Below are positions 41,250-49,775 of a stretch of DNA of 64,000 nucleotides, one piece after another. Each line of letters opens with the position of its first letter. Positions within the stretch are counted from its first letter, which is position 1. A model generated the notes under the pieces. That model was given only the letters and a program-made list of their open reading frames with translations. It was not told where the DNA came from and searched no databases. Source of the stretch: CAMLFJ01 sp035524955 (lineage in GTDB: Bacteria > Methylomirabilota > Methylomirabilia > Rokubacteriales > CSP1-6); contig DATLFG010000005.1 of assembly GCA_035524955.1 (NCBI GenBank), forward strand, positions 1 to 64,000, written 5' to 3'. The translations under genes and the position numbers were made by a program.

Positions 41250-42965
41250 CTACTCGGTCGCCCGCGCGAGCGGGCCGCGCAGGAGCCGTCCGGGGTGCGC
41301 GCCGGTGTGCTTGCCGTCGCGCAGGAGGATCTCGCCGTTGACCACGGTGGCCGCGATGCCGCGGGTGCGCTGGATCAGCCGCTTGGCCCCCGCCGGCAGG
41401 TCCCGCACCACCTCGGGCAGCTCGGCCGCGATGGTGTCGGGATCGAAGACCACGAAGTCCGCGGCCATGCCCTCGCGGATCAGGCCGCGATCGGCGAAGC
41501 CCCAGTAACTGGCGGGCACGAACGACAGCATGCGCACCGCCTGCTCGAGCGTGAGCGCCTGCCGGGCGCGCACCCAGTGGCTCAGCAGATAGGTCTGGAG
41601 CGACGAGTCCATGAGCTGGGAGACGTGCGCGCCCGAGTCGGAGAAGGTCACCACCGCCTGGGGGTGCTTGATCAGGTCGAGCGCGAGGTCCTGGTTCTCG
41701 TTGGCGATCGGCTGGAAGAAGAAGCGGTCCATGTCCTTCTCGAGGGCAAGATCGATCATGGCCTCGACCGGGTCGACGCCGCGCTCGCGCGCGATCTCGG
41801 CCACCGACCGGTGCGGTGGGTCCACTGCGTCCATCACGAAGATCCAGTCGTAGGCGGCCCGGCGCGGCTCGGCGCCGATGGCGCGGCGACTGTCGCGCTC
41901 CCGCGCGGCTTCGACCAGGCGCGCGCGGAGCTCTGGGTCGCGCAGGCGCGCCTGCTGCTCGCCGAGGGGCAGGGCGCGGAGCTCCTTCCAGACCGGCAGC
42001 CGGTCGAACGGCAGGTTGGTCTTGAACGAGAGGACCACGCTCAGCGCGCGGCTGTGCACCTGGGCGAACATCCGGCCGCCGGCCCGGTTCGTCTCCTCGA
42101 TCAGCCGCACGTAGTGCCGCCACATCTCCGGCGCGTCCTTGCGGGTGAACAGGCCGAAGGTGATCGGCCGCCCGGTCTCGACCGCGAGGGCCTTGAGCCG
42201 GCGGTGGTAGTCCGGCAGGTCGGGGTGGTCGACCTTGCGGTCCACACCCTCCCCCGCGAGCTCGAAGATGCCCGCGTTCAGCTCGCCCATCGCGCCGACC
42301 AGCCGCCGCACCTCGTCCCAGCTCGCCATGCGGCTGGCCACCGGACGCGAATCCGGCGTTTCGTGGCTCGGCGACCGGGACGTCGTGAAGCCGATGGCGC
42401 CGGCCATCAGCGCGTTGCGGAGCTCGCGCTCCATCGCGGCCAGGTCGGCCTCGCTCGCGGCCTGCTCGAACGCGCGCTCGCCCATCACGTAGGTGCGCAG
42501 CGCGGAGTGGCCGATGTAGCCCGAGTAGTTGATGCCCTTGGGCAGCGACTCCAGCGTGTCGAGGAACTCGGGGAAGGTGGTCCAGCGCCAGTTGATGCCG
42601 GCCTCCATGGCCTCGCCCGCGATGTCCTCCGCGCGCTCCAGGTTGCGGATAACCAGGTGCCGGTCTTCCTTGGCGCAGGGGGCCAGGGTGAAGCCGCAGT
42701 TGCCCATGACCACGCTGGTGATGCCGTGCCAGCAGGAGGACGTCCCGAGCGGATCCCAGAAGATCTGCGCGTCCATGTGGGTGTGCCCGTCCACGAACCC
42801 CGGCGCGACGACCCTGCCCTCCGCGTCGATGACTTCTCGGGCGCTCTCGCGGAGCCGACCGATGGCGACGATCCGTCCGTCCTTCACGCCCACGTCTCCG
42901 CGGTACCGTGGCAGGCCGGATCCGTCCACCACCCATCCGTTCTTGATCAGCAGGTCATAGGCCAT
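41250..42965 (-). CDS. N-acyl-D-amino-acid deacylase-type amidohydrolase
   Basis: A 571-residue amidohydrolase. The metal motif DGHTHMDAQ is near 59-67 (His61, His63), SDSGAHVSQ near 450 gives the conserved Asp, and the C-terminal beta segment carries the family's closing block AAELPEVVRDLPAGAKRL. It shares its layout with the gene at 388-2088 but is clearly diverged. It heads the operon that continues through an SDR, the LMW phosphatase, the selenoprotein and its partner. Confidence 0.88.
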   Translation of the reverse strand: MAYDLLIKNGWVVDGSGLPRYRGDVGVKDGRIVAIGRLRESAREVIDAEGRVVAPGFVDGHTHMDAQIFWDPLGTSSCWHGITSVVMGNCGFTLAPCAKEDRHLVIRNLERAEDIAGEAMEAGINWRWTTFPEFLDTLESLPKGINYSGYIGHSALRTYVMGERAFEQAASEADLAAMERELRNALMAGAIGFTTSRSPSHETPDSRPVASRMASWDEVRRLVGAMGELNAGIFELAGEGVDRKVDHPDLPDYHRRLKALAVETGRPITFGLFTRKDAPEMWRHYVRLIEETNRAGGRMFAQVHSRALSVVLSFKTNLPFDRLPVWKELRALPLGEQQARLRDPELRARLVEAARERDSRRAIGAEPRRAAYDWIFVMDAVDPPHRSVAEIARERGVDPVEAMIDLALEKDMDRFFFQPIANENQDLALDLIKHPQAVVTFSDSGAHVSQLMDSSLQTYLLSHWVRARQALTLEQAVRMLSFVPASYWGFADRGLIREGMAADFVVFDPDTIAAELPEVVRDLPAGAKRLIQRTRGIAATVVNGEILLRDGKHTGAHPGRLLRGPLARATE

Positions 42966-43085
42966 CGCGCTGGCTCCTCTCCGCCCCACCCCGGGGGTCA
43001 CTCTGGAAAGCGGCCCCATGGTACCCTACCTGCCGCCCCCGCCACCAGACGGGGGAAACGGCCTGGGCTGGCCGCGGGAGGGCAC

Positions 43086-44102
43086 ATGGACCTGGGCATC
43101 TTCGACCACCTCGACCGGCGCGACGTGCCGGTGCCCGACTTCTACGAGCACCGCCTCCGGCTGCTGGAGAAGTACGACGCCGCGGGCTTCTACTCGTACC
43201 ACCTGGCCGAGCACCACGCCACGCCGCTCGGGCTGGCGCCCACGCCGGGCATCTTCCTGGCCGCGGCCACCCAGCGCACCCGCCGCATCCGCCTCGGGCC
43301 CTGCGTCTACTGCCTGCCGCTCTACAATCCGCTCCGGCTGATCGAGGAAGTGTGCATGCTCGATCAGCTCTCCCGCGGCCGCTTCGACTTCGGGGTGGGC
43401 CGGGGCATCGTCCCCTACGAGATGGCCTTCTTCGACCTGCATCACCTGGAGACCGAGGACATCTACCGCGAGACGCTCGAGATCGTCCTGCAGGGGCTGC
43501 AGTCCGACGTGCTCGATCATCGTGGGCCGAAGTACACCTTCCGGAAAGTCCCGATGGTCCTCAAGCCCTTCCAGAAGCCGCACCCGCCGCTGTGGTACGG
43601 GCTCGGCCACGCGGCCGGCGCGGAGTGGGCCGCCACCAACCGGGTCAACGTCATCACCAACAACCCGCCCGAGATGGCGGCCCCGCTCTTCGCCCGCTAC
43701 CGCGAGGTCTGGCACCGCAAGCACGGCGACGGAGGCCTGCCGCGGCTCGGGATGTCGCGCCATGTGGTCGTGGCGGGCACCGAGGCCGCCGCGGAGGCGA
43801 TCGGGCGGGCCAACTACGCGGCCTGGTTCGCCAACCTCACCAAGCTCTGGCGCGACTTCGGCGCGACGCCGGTGCGCTTCGCCACCGACTTCGACGAGGC
43901 GCGCCGCCGCGGGGTGGCCATCGCGGGCACGCCCGCGCGCGTGCGCGAGGAGATCGAGCGCCAGATCGAGGTGAGCGGCGGCACCTACCTGGCCTGCCGG
44001 CTCATGTTCGGCGAGATGACCGAGGCGGAGGCGCTCGCGTCCATCGATCTGTTCACCGCGGAGGTGATGCCGCACGTCACCGCGTTCACGGCGCGCGCAT
44101 GA
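43086..44102 (+). CDS. LLM-class flavin-dependent oxidoreductase
   Basis: A 338-residue bacterial-luciferase-like monooxygenase (TIM barrel, FMN or F420 dependent). Blocks YHLAEHHATPLGLAPTPG (about 38-55), LGPCVYCLPLYNPLRLIEEV (about 78-97), DQLSRGRFDFGVGRG and TAEAIGRANY-type helices match the family. It would oxidise a small organic substrate with O2 and reduced flavin. The flavin reductase is not adjacent. The next gene starts 10 bases after its stop. Confidence 0.9.
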   Translation: MDLGIFDHLDRRDVPVPDFYEHRLRLLEKYDAAGFYSYHLAEHHATPLGLAPTPGIFLAAATQRTRRIRLGPCVYCLPLYNPLRLIEEVCMLDQLSRGRFDFGVGRGIVPYEMAFFDLHHLETEDIYRETLEIVLQGLQSDVLDHRGPKYTFRKVPMVLKPFQKPHPPLWYGLGHAAGAEWAATNRVNVITNNPPEMAAPLFARYREVWHRKHGDGGLPRLGMSRHVVVAGTEAAAEAIGRANYAAWFANLTKLWRDFGATPVRFATDFDEARRRGVAIAGTPARVREEIERQIEVSGGTYLACRLMFGEMTEAEALASIDLFTAEVMPHVTAFTARA

Positions 44103-44112
44103 GAGGCGCCCG

Positions 44113-44880
44113 ATGAGACTGCAGGGTCGCACCGCCTTCGTCACCGGGGCCAGCCGCAACATCGGGCGCGCCATCGCGCTGGCCTTCGCGGCGGAGGGGG
44201 CGGATCTCGTTCTCAACACGCGTGCCAACCGCGACGAGCTGGAGACGGTGGCCGAGGAGTGCCGCAAGCGCGGGGTGCGCGCCGCGGCCGTGCTCGGCGA
44301 CATCGGCGATCCCGACGCGGTCGAGGCCATGGTCAAGAGCGGCCTCGCCGTCTTCGGGGCCATCGACGTGCTGGTGTGCAACGCGGCGATCCGGCCGCAC
44401 AAGCCGGTCACCGAGACGTCGATCGAGGACTGGCACCGCGTCTTCGCGGTGAATCTCCACTCCGCGTTCTACCTGGCCCGGGCGGTGGTGCCGGGGATGA
44501 AGGAGCGCGGGCGGGGGAGCATCATCGCGCTCGGCGGGCAGTCGAGCCTCACCGGGCGCTCCGGCACCGCCGCGGTCACCGCGGCCAAGACCGGGTTGCT
44601 GGGTCTCGTGCGCGCGCTGGCCGCGGAGCTGGGCCCGTCGGGCATCCGCGTCAACATGGTGGTGCCGGGCACCATCGACACCGAGCGCCGCTACGCCGAG
44701 TGGTACCCTGAGTTCCGCCAGGCGCCGCCGGGCGGGCCGGAGCAACTCAGGCGCATCCCCCTCGGCCGGTTGGGCCGCCCGGAGGAGATCGCGGAGGCGT
44801 GCCTGTTCCTGGCCTCCGACGCTTCCGCATACGTCACGGGCGACACGATCCGGGTCATGGGCGGCAGCATCATCGGGTAG
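44113..44880 (+). CDS. SDR-family protein with catalytic Tyr replaced
   Basis: A 255-residue SDR. The cofactor motif TGASRNIG (about 11-18) and CNAAI near 89-93 are normal. At the catalytic site the usual YxxxK reads VTAAK (Val155, Lys159), and the preceding Ser region is LGGQSSLTGRSG. Without the Tyr, classical proton transfer is not possible, so the protein may be a binding or structural form or use another residue. It lies in an operon with the LLM enzyme upstream and the Lin0512-family gene 24 bases downstream. Confidence 0.86.
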   Translation: MRLQGRTAFVTGASRNIGRAIALAFAAEGADLVLNTRANRDELETVAEECRKRGVRAAAVLGDIGDPDAVEAMVKSGLAVFGAIDVLVCNAAIRPHKPVTETSIEDWHRVFAVNLHSAFYLARAVVPGMKERGRGSIIALGGQSSLTGRSGTAAVTAAKTGLLGLVRALAAELGPSGIRVNMVVPGTIDTERRYAEWYPEFRQAPPGGPEQLRRIPLGRLGRPEEIAEACLFLASDASAYVTGDTIRVMGGSIIG

Positions 44881-44904
44881 CAGAGCGATAGAGAGGAGAA
44901 CAAC

Positions 44905-45240
44905 GTGGCCGCACAGGCGATGGTGCTCGAGTTCGGGATGGGCGTGGACGTGCACGGGGAAGAGGGCACCAAGGCGGCGTGCCGCGCGGTCTCGGACGCG
45001 ATCCGGCACTCGAGCTTGCCGCTCTTCACCGAGGTGCGCGCCAAGGGCGGGCGCATGCTGGTGGACGTCACGGTGGGCGTGCCCGATCCCGGCAAGGTGG
45101 ACGTGGAGCGGGTGAAGAAGGAGCTCCCCCACGGCGAGGTGACGGTGCGCCCGGTGCAGGGCGGCCTGCGCGTGCCCAACGCCGACACCATCATCGCGTG
45201 CGCGGCGATCACGGTGAGCGTGGAGTACCCCGGGCGATGA
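44905..45240 (+). CDS. Lin0512-family protein
   Basis: A 111-residue protein of the Lin0512 family, small conserved enzymes of unknown function. The opening FGMGVDVHGEEGTKAACRAV and the closing NADTIIACAAITVSVE are family landmarks. GTG 44905 follows GAGAGGAG. Its TGA stop overlaps the ATG of the first 44-bp repeat (ATGA at 45237-45240), which begins a chain of coupled mini-ORFs. Confidence 0.82.
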   Translation: MAAQAMVLEFGMGVDVHGEEGTKAACRAVSDAIRHSSLPLFTEVRAKGGRMLVDVTVGVPDPGKVDVERVKKELPHGEVTVRPVQGGLRVPNADTIIACAAITVSVEYPGR

Positions 45241-45412
45241 GCGCCCGGGAACCGGGCGCATCCCCGTTGGAGGTCGCGCGATGAGCGCCCGGGAACCGGG
45301 CGCATCCCCGTTGGAGGTCGCGCGATGAGCGCCCGGGAACCGGGCGCATCCCCGTTGGAGGTCGCGCCATGAGCGCCCGGGAACCGGGCGCATCCCCGTT
45401 GGAGGTCGCGCC
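45237..45412 (+). repeat. Four 44-bp tandem repeats carrying start codon, hairpin and ribosome site
   Basis: Four head-to-tail units start at 45237, 45281, 45325 and 45369; they are identical except for the last base (G in units 1-2, C in units 3-4). Each unit starts with ATG, then has a hairpin GCGCCCGG-GAA-CCGGGCGC, and near its end GGAGGT placed 6 bases before the next ATG. Each is also a 15-codon ORF, MSAREPGASPLEVAR or ...VAP, whose TGA overlaps the next ATG. The chain links the stop of the Lin0512 gene to the start of the VOC gene with no untranslated base. Confidence 0.95.
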
Positions 45413-45898
45413 ATGAACGACATCGGCCTGAAGCGGCTGCAGCACCTCGTGCTCTGGGTTTCCGACGTGGACCGCAGCGTGCGTTTCTACTGCGACGTGC
45501 TCGGCTTCGAGGTGAAGACGCGGTACCCGAACGCGGCATTCCTGCGCATCGCGGGGAGCAGCGAGGATCACCACCTGGGCCTCTTCGAGCAGCCGGGCGT
45601 CACCGGGCCCGACGAGGGCGCGGTGCGCATGTACCACTCGGCGTGGGAAGTGGGTGAGATCACCGACCTGGTGCAAGCCCGTCGGCGCCTCATCGAAGCA
45701 CGGTCACTGGTGGGCTCCTCGGATCACGGTGTGAGCCTTTCGCTCTACGCCAAGGATCCCGACGGCCTCGAGCTCGAGGTGTTCTGGACCGTGCCGGGCG
45801 GCCGCCCGGTGGGTACCCGCGCGCTCGACCTGGAAGGGGAGCTGGCCCGCCGGGGCATCCCGATGCCCCAGGAGATCGACGTCGCCCCGTCCACATGA
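45413..45898 (+). CDS. VOC-family (glyoxalase/extradiol-fold) protein
   Basis: A 161-residue VOC protein with a first metal His in LQHLVLWVSDVDRSVRFYCD (His11), a second in SSEDHHLGLF, and Glu in PDGLELEVFW near 121. The pattern fits a ring-cleavage dioxygenase-like or glyoxalase-like metal enzyme. Its ATG is the end of the tandem-repeat chain and uses the GGAGGT of the last unit. Its stop overlaps the next gene's ATG (45895-45898). Confidence 0.88.
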   Translation: MNDIGLKRLQHLVLWVSDVDRSVRFYCDVLGFEVKTRYPNAAFLRIAGSSEDHHLGLFEQPGVTGPDEGAVRMYHSAWEVGEITDLVQARRRLIEARSLVGSSDHGVSLSLYAKDPDGLELEVFWTVPGGRPVGTRALDLEGELARRGIPMPQEIDVAPST

Positions 45899-48800
45899 CG
45901 TGTAGCGGCTGCGGCTTCGAAGCGCCCGCCGACTTCGCGTTCTGTCCGAAGTGCGGAGCCAGACTGGCCGCCGCGCAGGCACCGCCGCCTCCGCCACCGC
46001 CCTCGCCGACCGCCGCGCCGGACAGCGATCGCCGCCCGGTCACCGTGCTCTTCGCGGACCTGGTCGGGTTCACCGCGCTCAGCGAAGGACTCGACGCCGA
46101 GGACGTGCGCGCGATCCAGGCCGACCTCTTCCGCGAGATGTCCGCGTCGATCGAGCGCTACGAGGGCTTCGTCGAGAAGTTCGTGGGCGACGCGGTCATG
46201 GCCGTGTTCGGCGCCCCGGTCGCGCACGAGGACGATCCCGAGCGCGGCCTGCACGCCGCGCTCCTGATGCGGGAGCGAGTGGGCGCGCTCAATCGCCGCT
46301 GGGAGCGGCGGGTCGGGCGGCCGCTCGCGCTCCACATCGGGGTCAATACCGGCCCGGTGGTGGCGGGCCGGATCGGCGCGAGCGCCGACGCCGCCTACGC
46401 GGTCACCGGCGACACGGTCAACACCGCCTCGCGCCTGCAGAGCGCGGCGCCCTCGGGCGAGATCCTAATCGGCGACGCGACGTATCAGCTCACTCACCAC
46501 ACCTTCGCGTTCGCCCCGCGGGAGGAGGTGCCGCTCAAGGGCAAGAGCGAGCCGGTAGGCGTCCATCGCCTGCTGGGGCCACTCGCCGCGCCGCGCTCGG
46601 CCCGCGGCCTCGAGGGCCTCGGGCTGGCCGCGCCCCTCGTGGGCCGCGAGCGCGAGCTGCGCCGGATGGAGGCGGCCTTCGACGACATGCGGGCGGGGCG
46701 CGCCCAGGTGCTGAGCCTCATCGGCGAGCCCGGGGCGGGGAAATCCCGGCTGCAGCGGGAATTCTTCGCGCGCCTAGAGGCGACCGGGCGCCTCGAGGGC
46801 ACCACGATCCGGCGCGCGGCGTGCTCGGCGCTCGGCGAGCAGACCTACGGGGCGGTGGCCGCGCTTCTGCGCGACGCCTACGGGGTCGAGCACGGCGATT
46901 CCGTCGAGGACGTGCGGAGCAAGCTCGCGGCGGGCCTGGAGACGCTCGGGGTCGACGCACAGGATCGGGCGGCGATGGTCGCCGCGCTCGCCCGGGTGTT
47001 CGGGCTCGAGCAGGACGACGCGCGCATCCGCCATCTGGAGCCCGAGCAGCTCAAGCGCCAGATCTTCCTCGCCACCTACGCCCTGGTGGAGCGCCGGCTG
47101 GCCACCGGCCCGCTGGTGCTGGTCGTCGACGATCTGCACTGGGCCGACGCCGCCTCCATCGAGCTCCTCGGTGTGGTCGCGGACCGGCTCGCGGATCGTC
47201 CGCTCCTGCTTCTCCTGATGTATCGACCGACGCTCGAGCCGGATGCGCTGGGCACGAGCCGGACCCCCCACACCGCAATCGAGGTTCTGCCCCTGTCGCG
47301 GTCCGATAGCGAGGATCTGCTGGCCGCGTGGTTCGGAGACTCGACGCATCTCTTCCCGGAGCACCTGAGGCTCCTGATCCTGGAGCGGGCGGGGGGCAAC
47401 CCGCTGTACCTCGAGGAGGTGGTGCGCGCCCTGGTGGCGGCGGGGGTGCTGGTCCGCGAAGGGCTCGTGTGGCGCTGCACCGCGGAGGCGGCGACCGCGC
47501 AGGTGCCCGCCACCCTGCACGGGCTGCTGCTCGCGCGCCTGGACCGGCTCGACGCCGTGGAGCGACGGGTCATCCAGCAAGCGGCGGTGATCGGGCCCCG
47601 CTTCGAGGTGTCGCTGCTCAAGGCGGCCTCGGCCGAGCCCGCCGAGGTGGACGCGACGCTCGATGCGCTCGCCGGCGCCGACCTGGTGACGCCGGGGCCG
47701 GATCACCAGTTCCGCCACGGCCTCCTGCAGGAGATCGTGTACCAGAACATCCTCGTGGCGCGCCGCACCGAGTTGCACACCCGCGTGGCCACCGCCCTCG
47801 AGGCCCAGGGCGGTGCGGACGGCCCGGAGAGTCTCGAGCGGCTGGTGGCGCTCGGCCACCACTGGGCCCTCGGCGCCGACAAGCGTCGCGGCGCGCGGTA
47901 CCTCATGTCGGCGGGCGACTGGGCGCGCGGCATGTACGCCAACGCGGACGCGATCCTGCACTACCAGCAGGTCCTCGACGCGCTCGAGCACTGCGACGCG
48001 TCGGCCGCGGGCGCGCAGATCGAGACGGAGCGGCTCGTAGCCCGGGAGCGGATGGCCGACCTGCTCGGCCCCACCGGCCGGCGAGCGTCCGCGCTCGGCG
48101 AGTACGAGACCGTCGAGGCCGGATACCGCGCGGCCGGGAACGCGCCGGCCCGGGCGCGGGTCCTTCGCAAGATGGGCGGCCTCCACTGGGATGCCGGCGC
48201 GCGCGCCCGCGCGCTCCAGTGCTTCGAGGCCGGCCTCGCCCTGCTCGGCGACCAGCGCGAGCACATCGAGCAGGCGCACCTCTACCAGGAGATGGGTCGG
48301 CTGGCCTTCCGCAGCGGCGACAGCCAGCGGGCCGTCGAGTGGGCGGAGCAGGCGCGGCTCCACGCGGAGCGCCTCGCCGCCGACCCCGCCCTCGACGCGG
48401 CCGGACGCACGGAAGCGGTGACCGCCGCGGCCCAGAGCCACAACACGCTCGGCGTCGCCTGCGCCCGCCTGGGTCGGCTCGAGGAGGCGGTCGAGCACAT
48501 CGAGCGCAGCGTGGCACTCGCCCAGGAGGCCGGGTTGCTGCAGGCGGCCTGTCGCGGGCTGGCGAATCTGGGCGTGCTCTACAGCACGCTCGATCCGGCC
48601 CGGGCGATCGAGACGGCGACGGCCGGCCTGGAGATGGCCAAGAAGATCGGCGATCTGGGCTTCCAGTCGCGCCTCTACGCGAATCTCGCGGTGGCCTACT
48701 GCGCGCTCACCAACCGCTGCGACGAGCAGGGTATCGGCGCCGCGCACGCCGCCATCGATCTCGATCGGCGCCTCGGGCAGCTCGATCATCTCGCGGTGCC

Positions 48801-49059
48801 GCTCATCGTGCTCGGGCAGATCTACCAGTGTCACGGCGAGCCGGCTCGGGCAATCGCGCACTACCGGGAAGCGCTGGCGCTCGCCGAGGAGGCCGACGAA
48901 CCGCAGCTGCTGTTTCCCTGCTACGATGGCCTCGCCACGGTGCACCTGGATCTGGGTGACGAGGGGCAGGCGGAAGAGTTCATGCAGAAGGCCCAGGCGG
49001 TCTGCGAGCGGGCCGGGCTCGATCCCGACGCGCTCGTGGTGCTCCCGTTCCTGGATTGA
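45895..49059 (+). CDS. Adenylate cyclase-AAA ATPase-TPR signalling protein
   Basis: A 1054-residue protein. A zinc ribbon (Cys3, Cys6, Cys17, Cys20) and a Pro-rich linker are followed by a class III cyclase domain (about 47-190) with both metal Asp residues (LFADLVGFT, FVGDAVMAVFG), substrate Lys (EKFVGD) and the transition-state Asn/Arg in DTVNTASRLQ, so it can be active. A STAND/AAA ATPase follows (P-loop GEPGAGKSR near 280, Walker B LVVDDLHWAD near 406), then TPR repeats (about 640-1050). Proteins of this design bind a partner through TPR. It is coupled to the VOC gene by ATGA. Confidence 0.9.
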   Translation: MTCSGCGFEAPADFAFCPKCGARLAAAQAPPPPPPPSPTAAPDSDRRPVTVLFADLVGFTALSEGLDAEDVRAIQADLFREMSASIERYEGFVEKFVGDAVMAVFGAPVAHEDDPERGLHAALLMRERVGALNRRWERRVGRPLALHIGVNTGPVVAGRIGASADAAYAVTGDTVNTASRLQSAAPSGEILIGDATYQLTHHTFAFAPREEVPLKGKSEPVGVHRLLGPLAAPRSARGLEGLGLAAPLVGRERELRRMEAAFDDMRAGRAQVLSLIGEPGAGKSRLQREFFARLEATGRLEGTTIRRAACSALGEQTYGAVAALLRDAYGVEHGDSVEDVRSKLAAGLETLGVDAQDRAAMVAALARVFGLEQDDARIRHLEPEQLKRQIFLATYALVERRLATGPLVLVVDDLHWADAASIELLGVVADRLADRPLLLLLMYRPTLEPDALGTSRTPHTAIEVLPLSRSDSEDLLAAWFGDSTHLFPEHLRLLILERAGGNPLYLEEVVRALVAAGVLVREGLVWRCTAEAATAQVPATLHGLLLARLDRLDAVERRVIQQAAVIGPRFEVSLLKAASAEPAEVDATLDALAGADLVTPGPDHQFRHGLLQEIVYQNILVARRTELHTRVATALEAQGGADGPESLERLVALGHHWALGADKRRGARYLMSAGDWARGMYANADAILHYQQVLDALEHCDASAAGAQIETERLVARERMADLLGPTGRRASALGEYETVEAGYRAAGNAPARARVLRKMGGLHWDAGARARALQCFEAGLALLGDQREHIEQAHLYQEMGRLAFRSGDSQRAVEWAEQARLHAERLAADPALDAAGRTEAVTAAAQSHNTLGVACARLGRLEEAVEHIERSVALAQEAGLLQAACRGLANLGVLYSTLDPARAIETATAGLEMAKKIGDLGFQSRLYANLAVAYCALTNRCDEQGIGAAHAAIDLDRRLGQLDHLAVPLIVLGQIYQCHGEPARAIAHYREALALAEEADEPQLLFPCYDGLATVHLDLGDEGQAEEFMQKAQAVCERAGLDPDALVVLPFLD

Positions 49060-49094
49060 CGCGAACACGACTCGAATGGAAAGGCAGCCTGCTC

Positions 49095-49763
49095 ATGGCA
49101 TCCACGCCCCTTCGCCCCGGTGATGCCGCTCCCTCCGTCACCCTGCCCGCGGTCAATCGAGAGGGCCAGGTCTCGCTCGACGACTATCGCGGCCGCAGTC
49201 CGGTCCTGATCGCCCTGTTCCGCGGGCTGCACTGCCCCTTCTGTCGTCGCCAGCTCGTGCAGCTGGGCACCACGCAGGACAAGCTCAAGGCGTTCGGCGT
49301 GGAGACGATGGCGGTGGTCAACACCCCGCTGGAGCGCGCGCGGCTCTACTTCAAGTACCGCCCCGCGCGCGTGTTGCTCACCGCGGATCCCGAGGCCGCG
49401 ACGCACCGGGCGTTCGGGGTGCCGGCCGGGATGGTCGTCGAGAAGGAATCGGAAGCCTCGTGGGCTCAGGGGAAGTTCACGATGGGCCAGCTGCTCGCGA
49501 TGAAGATGGATCCCACCGGGGAGCTGCCCGAGCCCCAGAACCCCTTCGCGGCGATGGAGACCCTGAACAAGAAGGACGGGTTCGAGATGACCGAGGTCGA
49601 CGGGCAGATCGCGCACGCGCACGGCACCCAGATGACCGGGCACTTCCTCATCGACCGGGAGGGAATCATCCGGTGGGAGCACATCGAGTGCGCCGAGCGC
49701 CTCGAGGACCTCTCCAAGTTCCCGAGCGACGAGGAGATCGTGGCCGCGGCCCGCGTTCTCTAG
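49095..49763 (+). CDS. AhpC/TSA-family peroxiredoxin-like protein
   Basis: A 222-residue thioredoxin-fold protein. The redox site LHCPFCRRQL (CxxC near 46-49) follows PVLIALFRG; a later insertion (KKDGFEMTEVDGQIAHAHG) lengthens it beyond simple peroxiredoxins. The sequence MTGHFLIDREGIIRWEH is the family's closing strand pair. ATG 49095 is preferred over TTG 49056 since it gives the usual PGDAAPSVTLP start. Two-gene spacing to the DJ-1 gene is 12 bases. Confidence 0.85.
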   Translation: MASTPLRPGDAAPSVTLPAVNREGQVSLDDYRGRSPVLIALFRGLHCPFCRRQLVQLGTTQDKLKAFGVETMAVVNTPLERARLYFKYRPARVLLTADPEAATHRAFGVPAGMVVEKESEASWAQGKFTMGQLLAMKMDPTGELPEPQNPFAAMETLNKKDGFEMTEVDGQIAHAHGTQMTGHFLIDREGIIRWEHIECAERLEDLSKFPSDEEIVAAARVL

Positions 49764-49775
49764 GAGATCACCCCA

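Noticed and set aside
45237..45412. A CRISPR array
   Set aside because: The units abut directly with no spacers, contain a start codon and a ribosome site, and there are no cas genes.
46774..49068. A 764-codon open frame on the minus strand opposite the cyclase-ATPase
   Set aside because: It is a shadow frame; the plus-strand product has intact cyclase, ATPase and TPR motifs.
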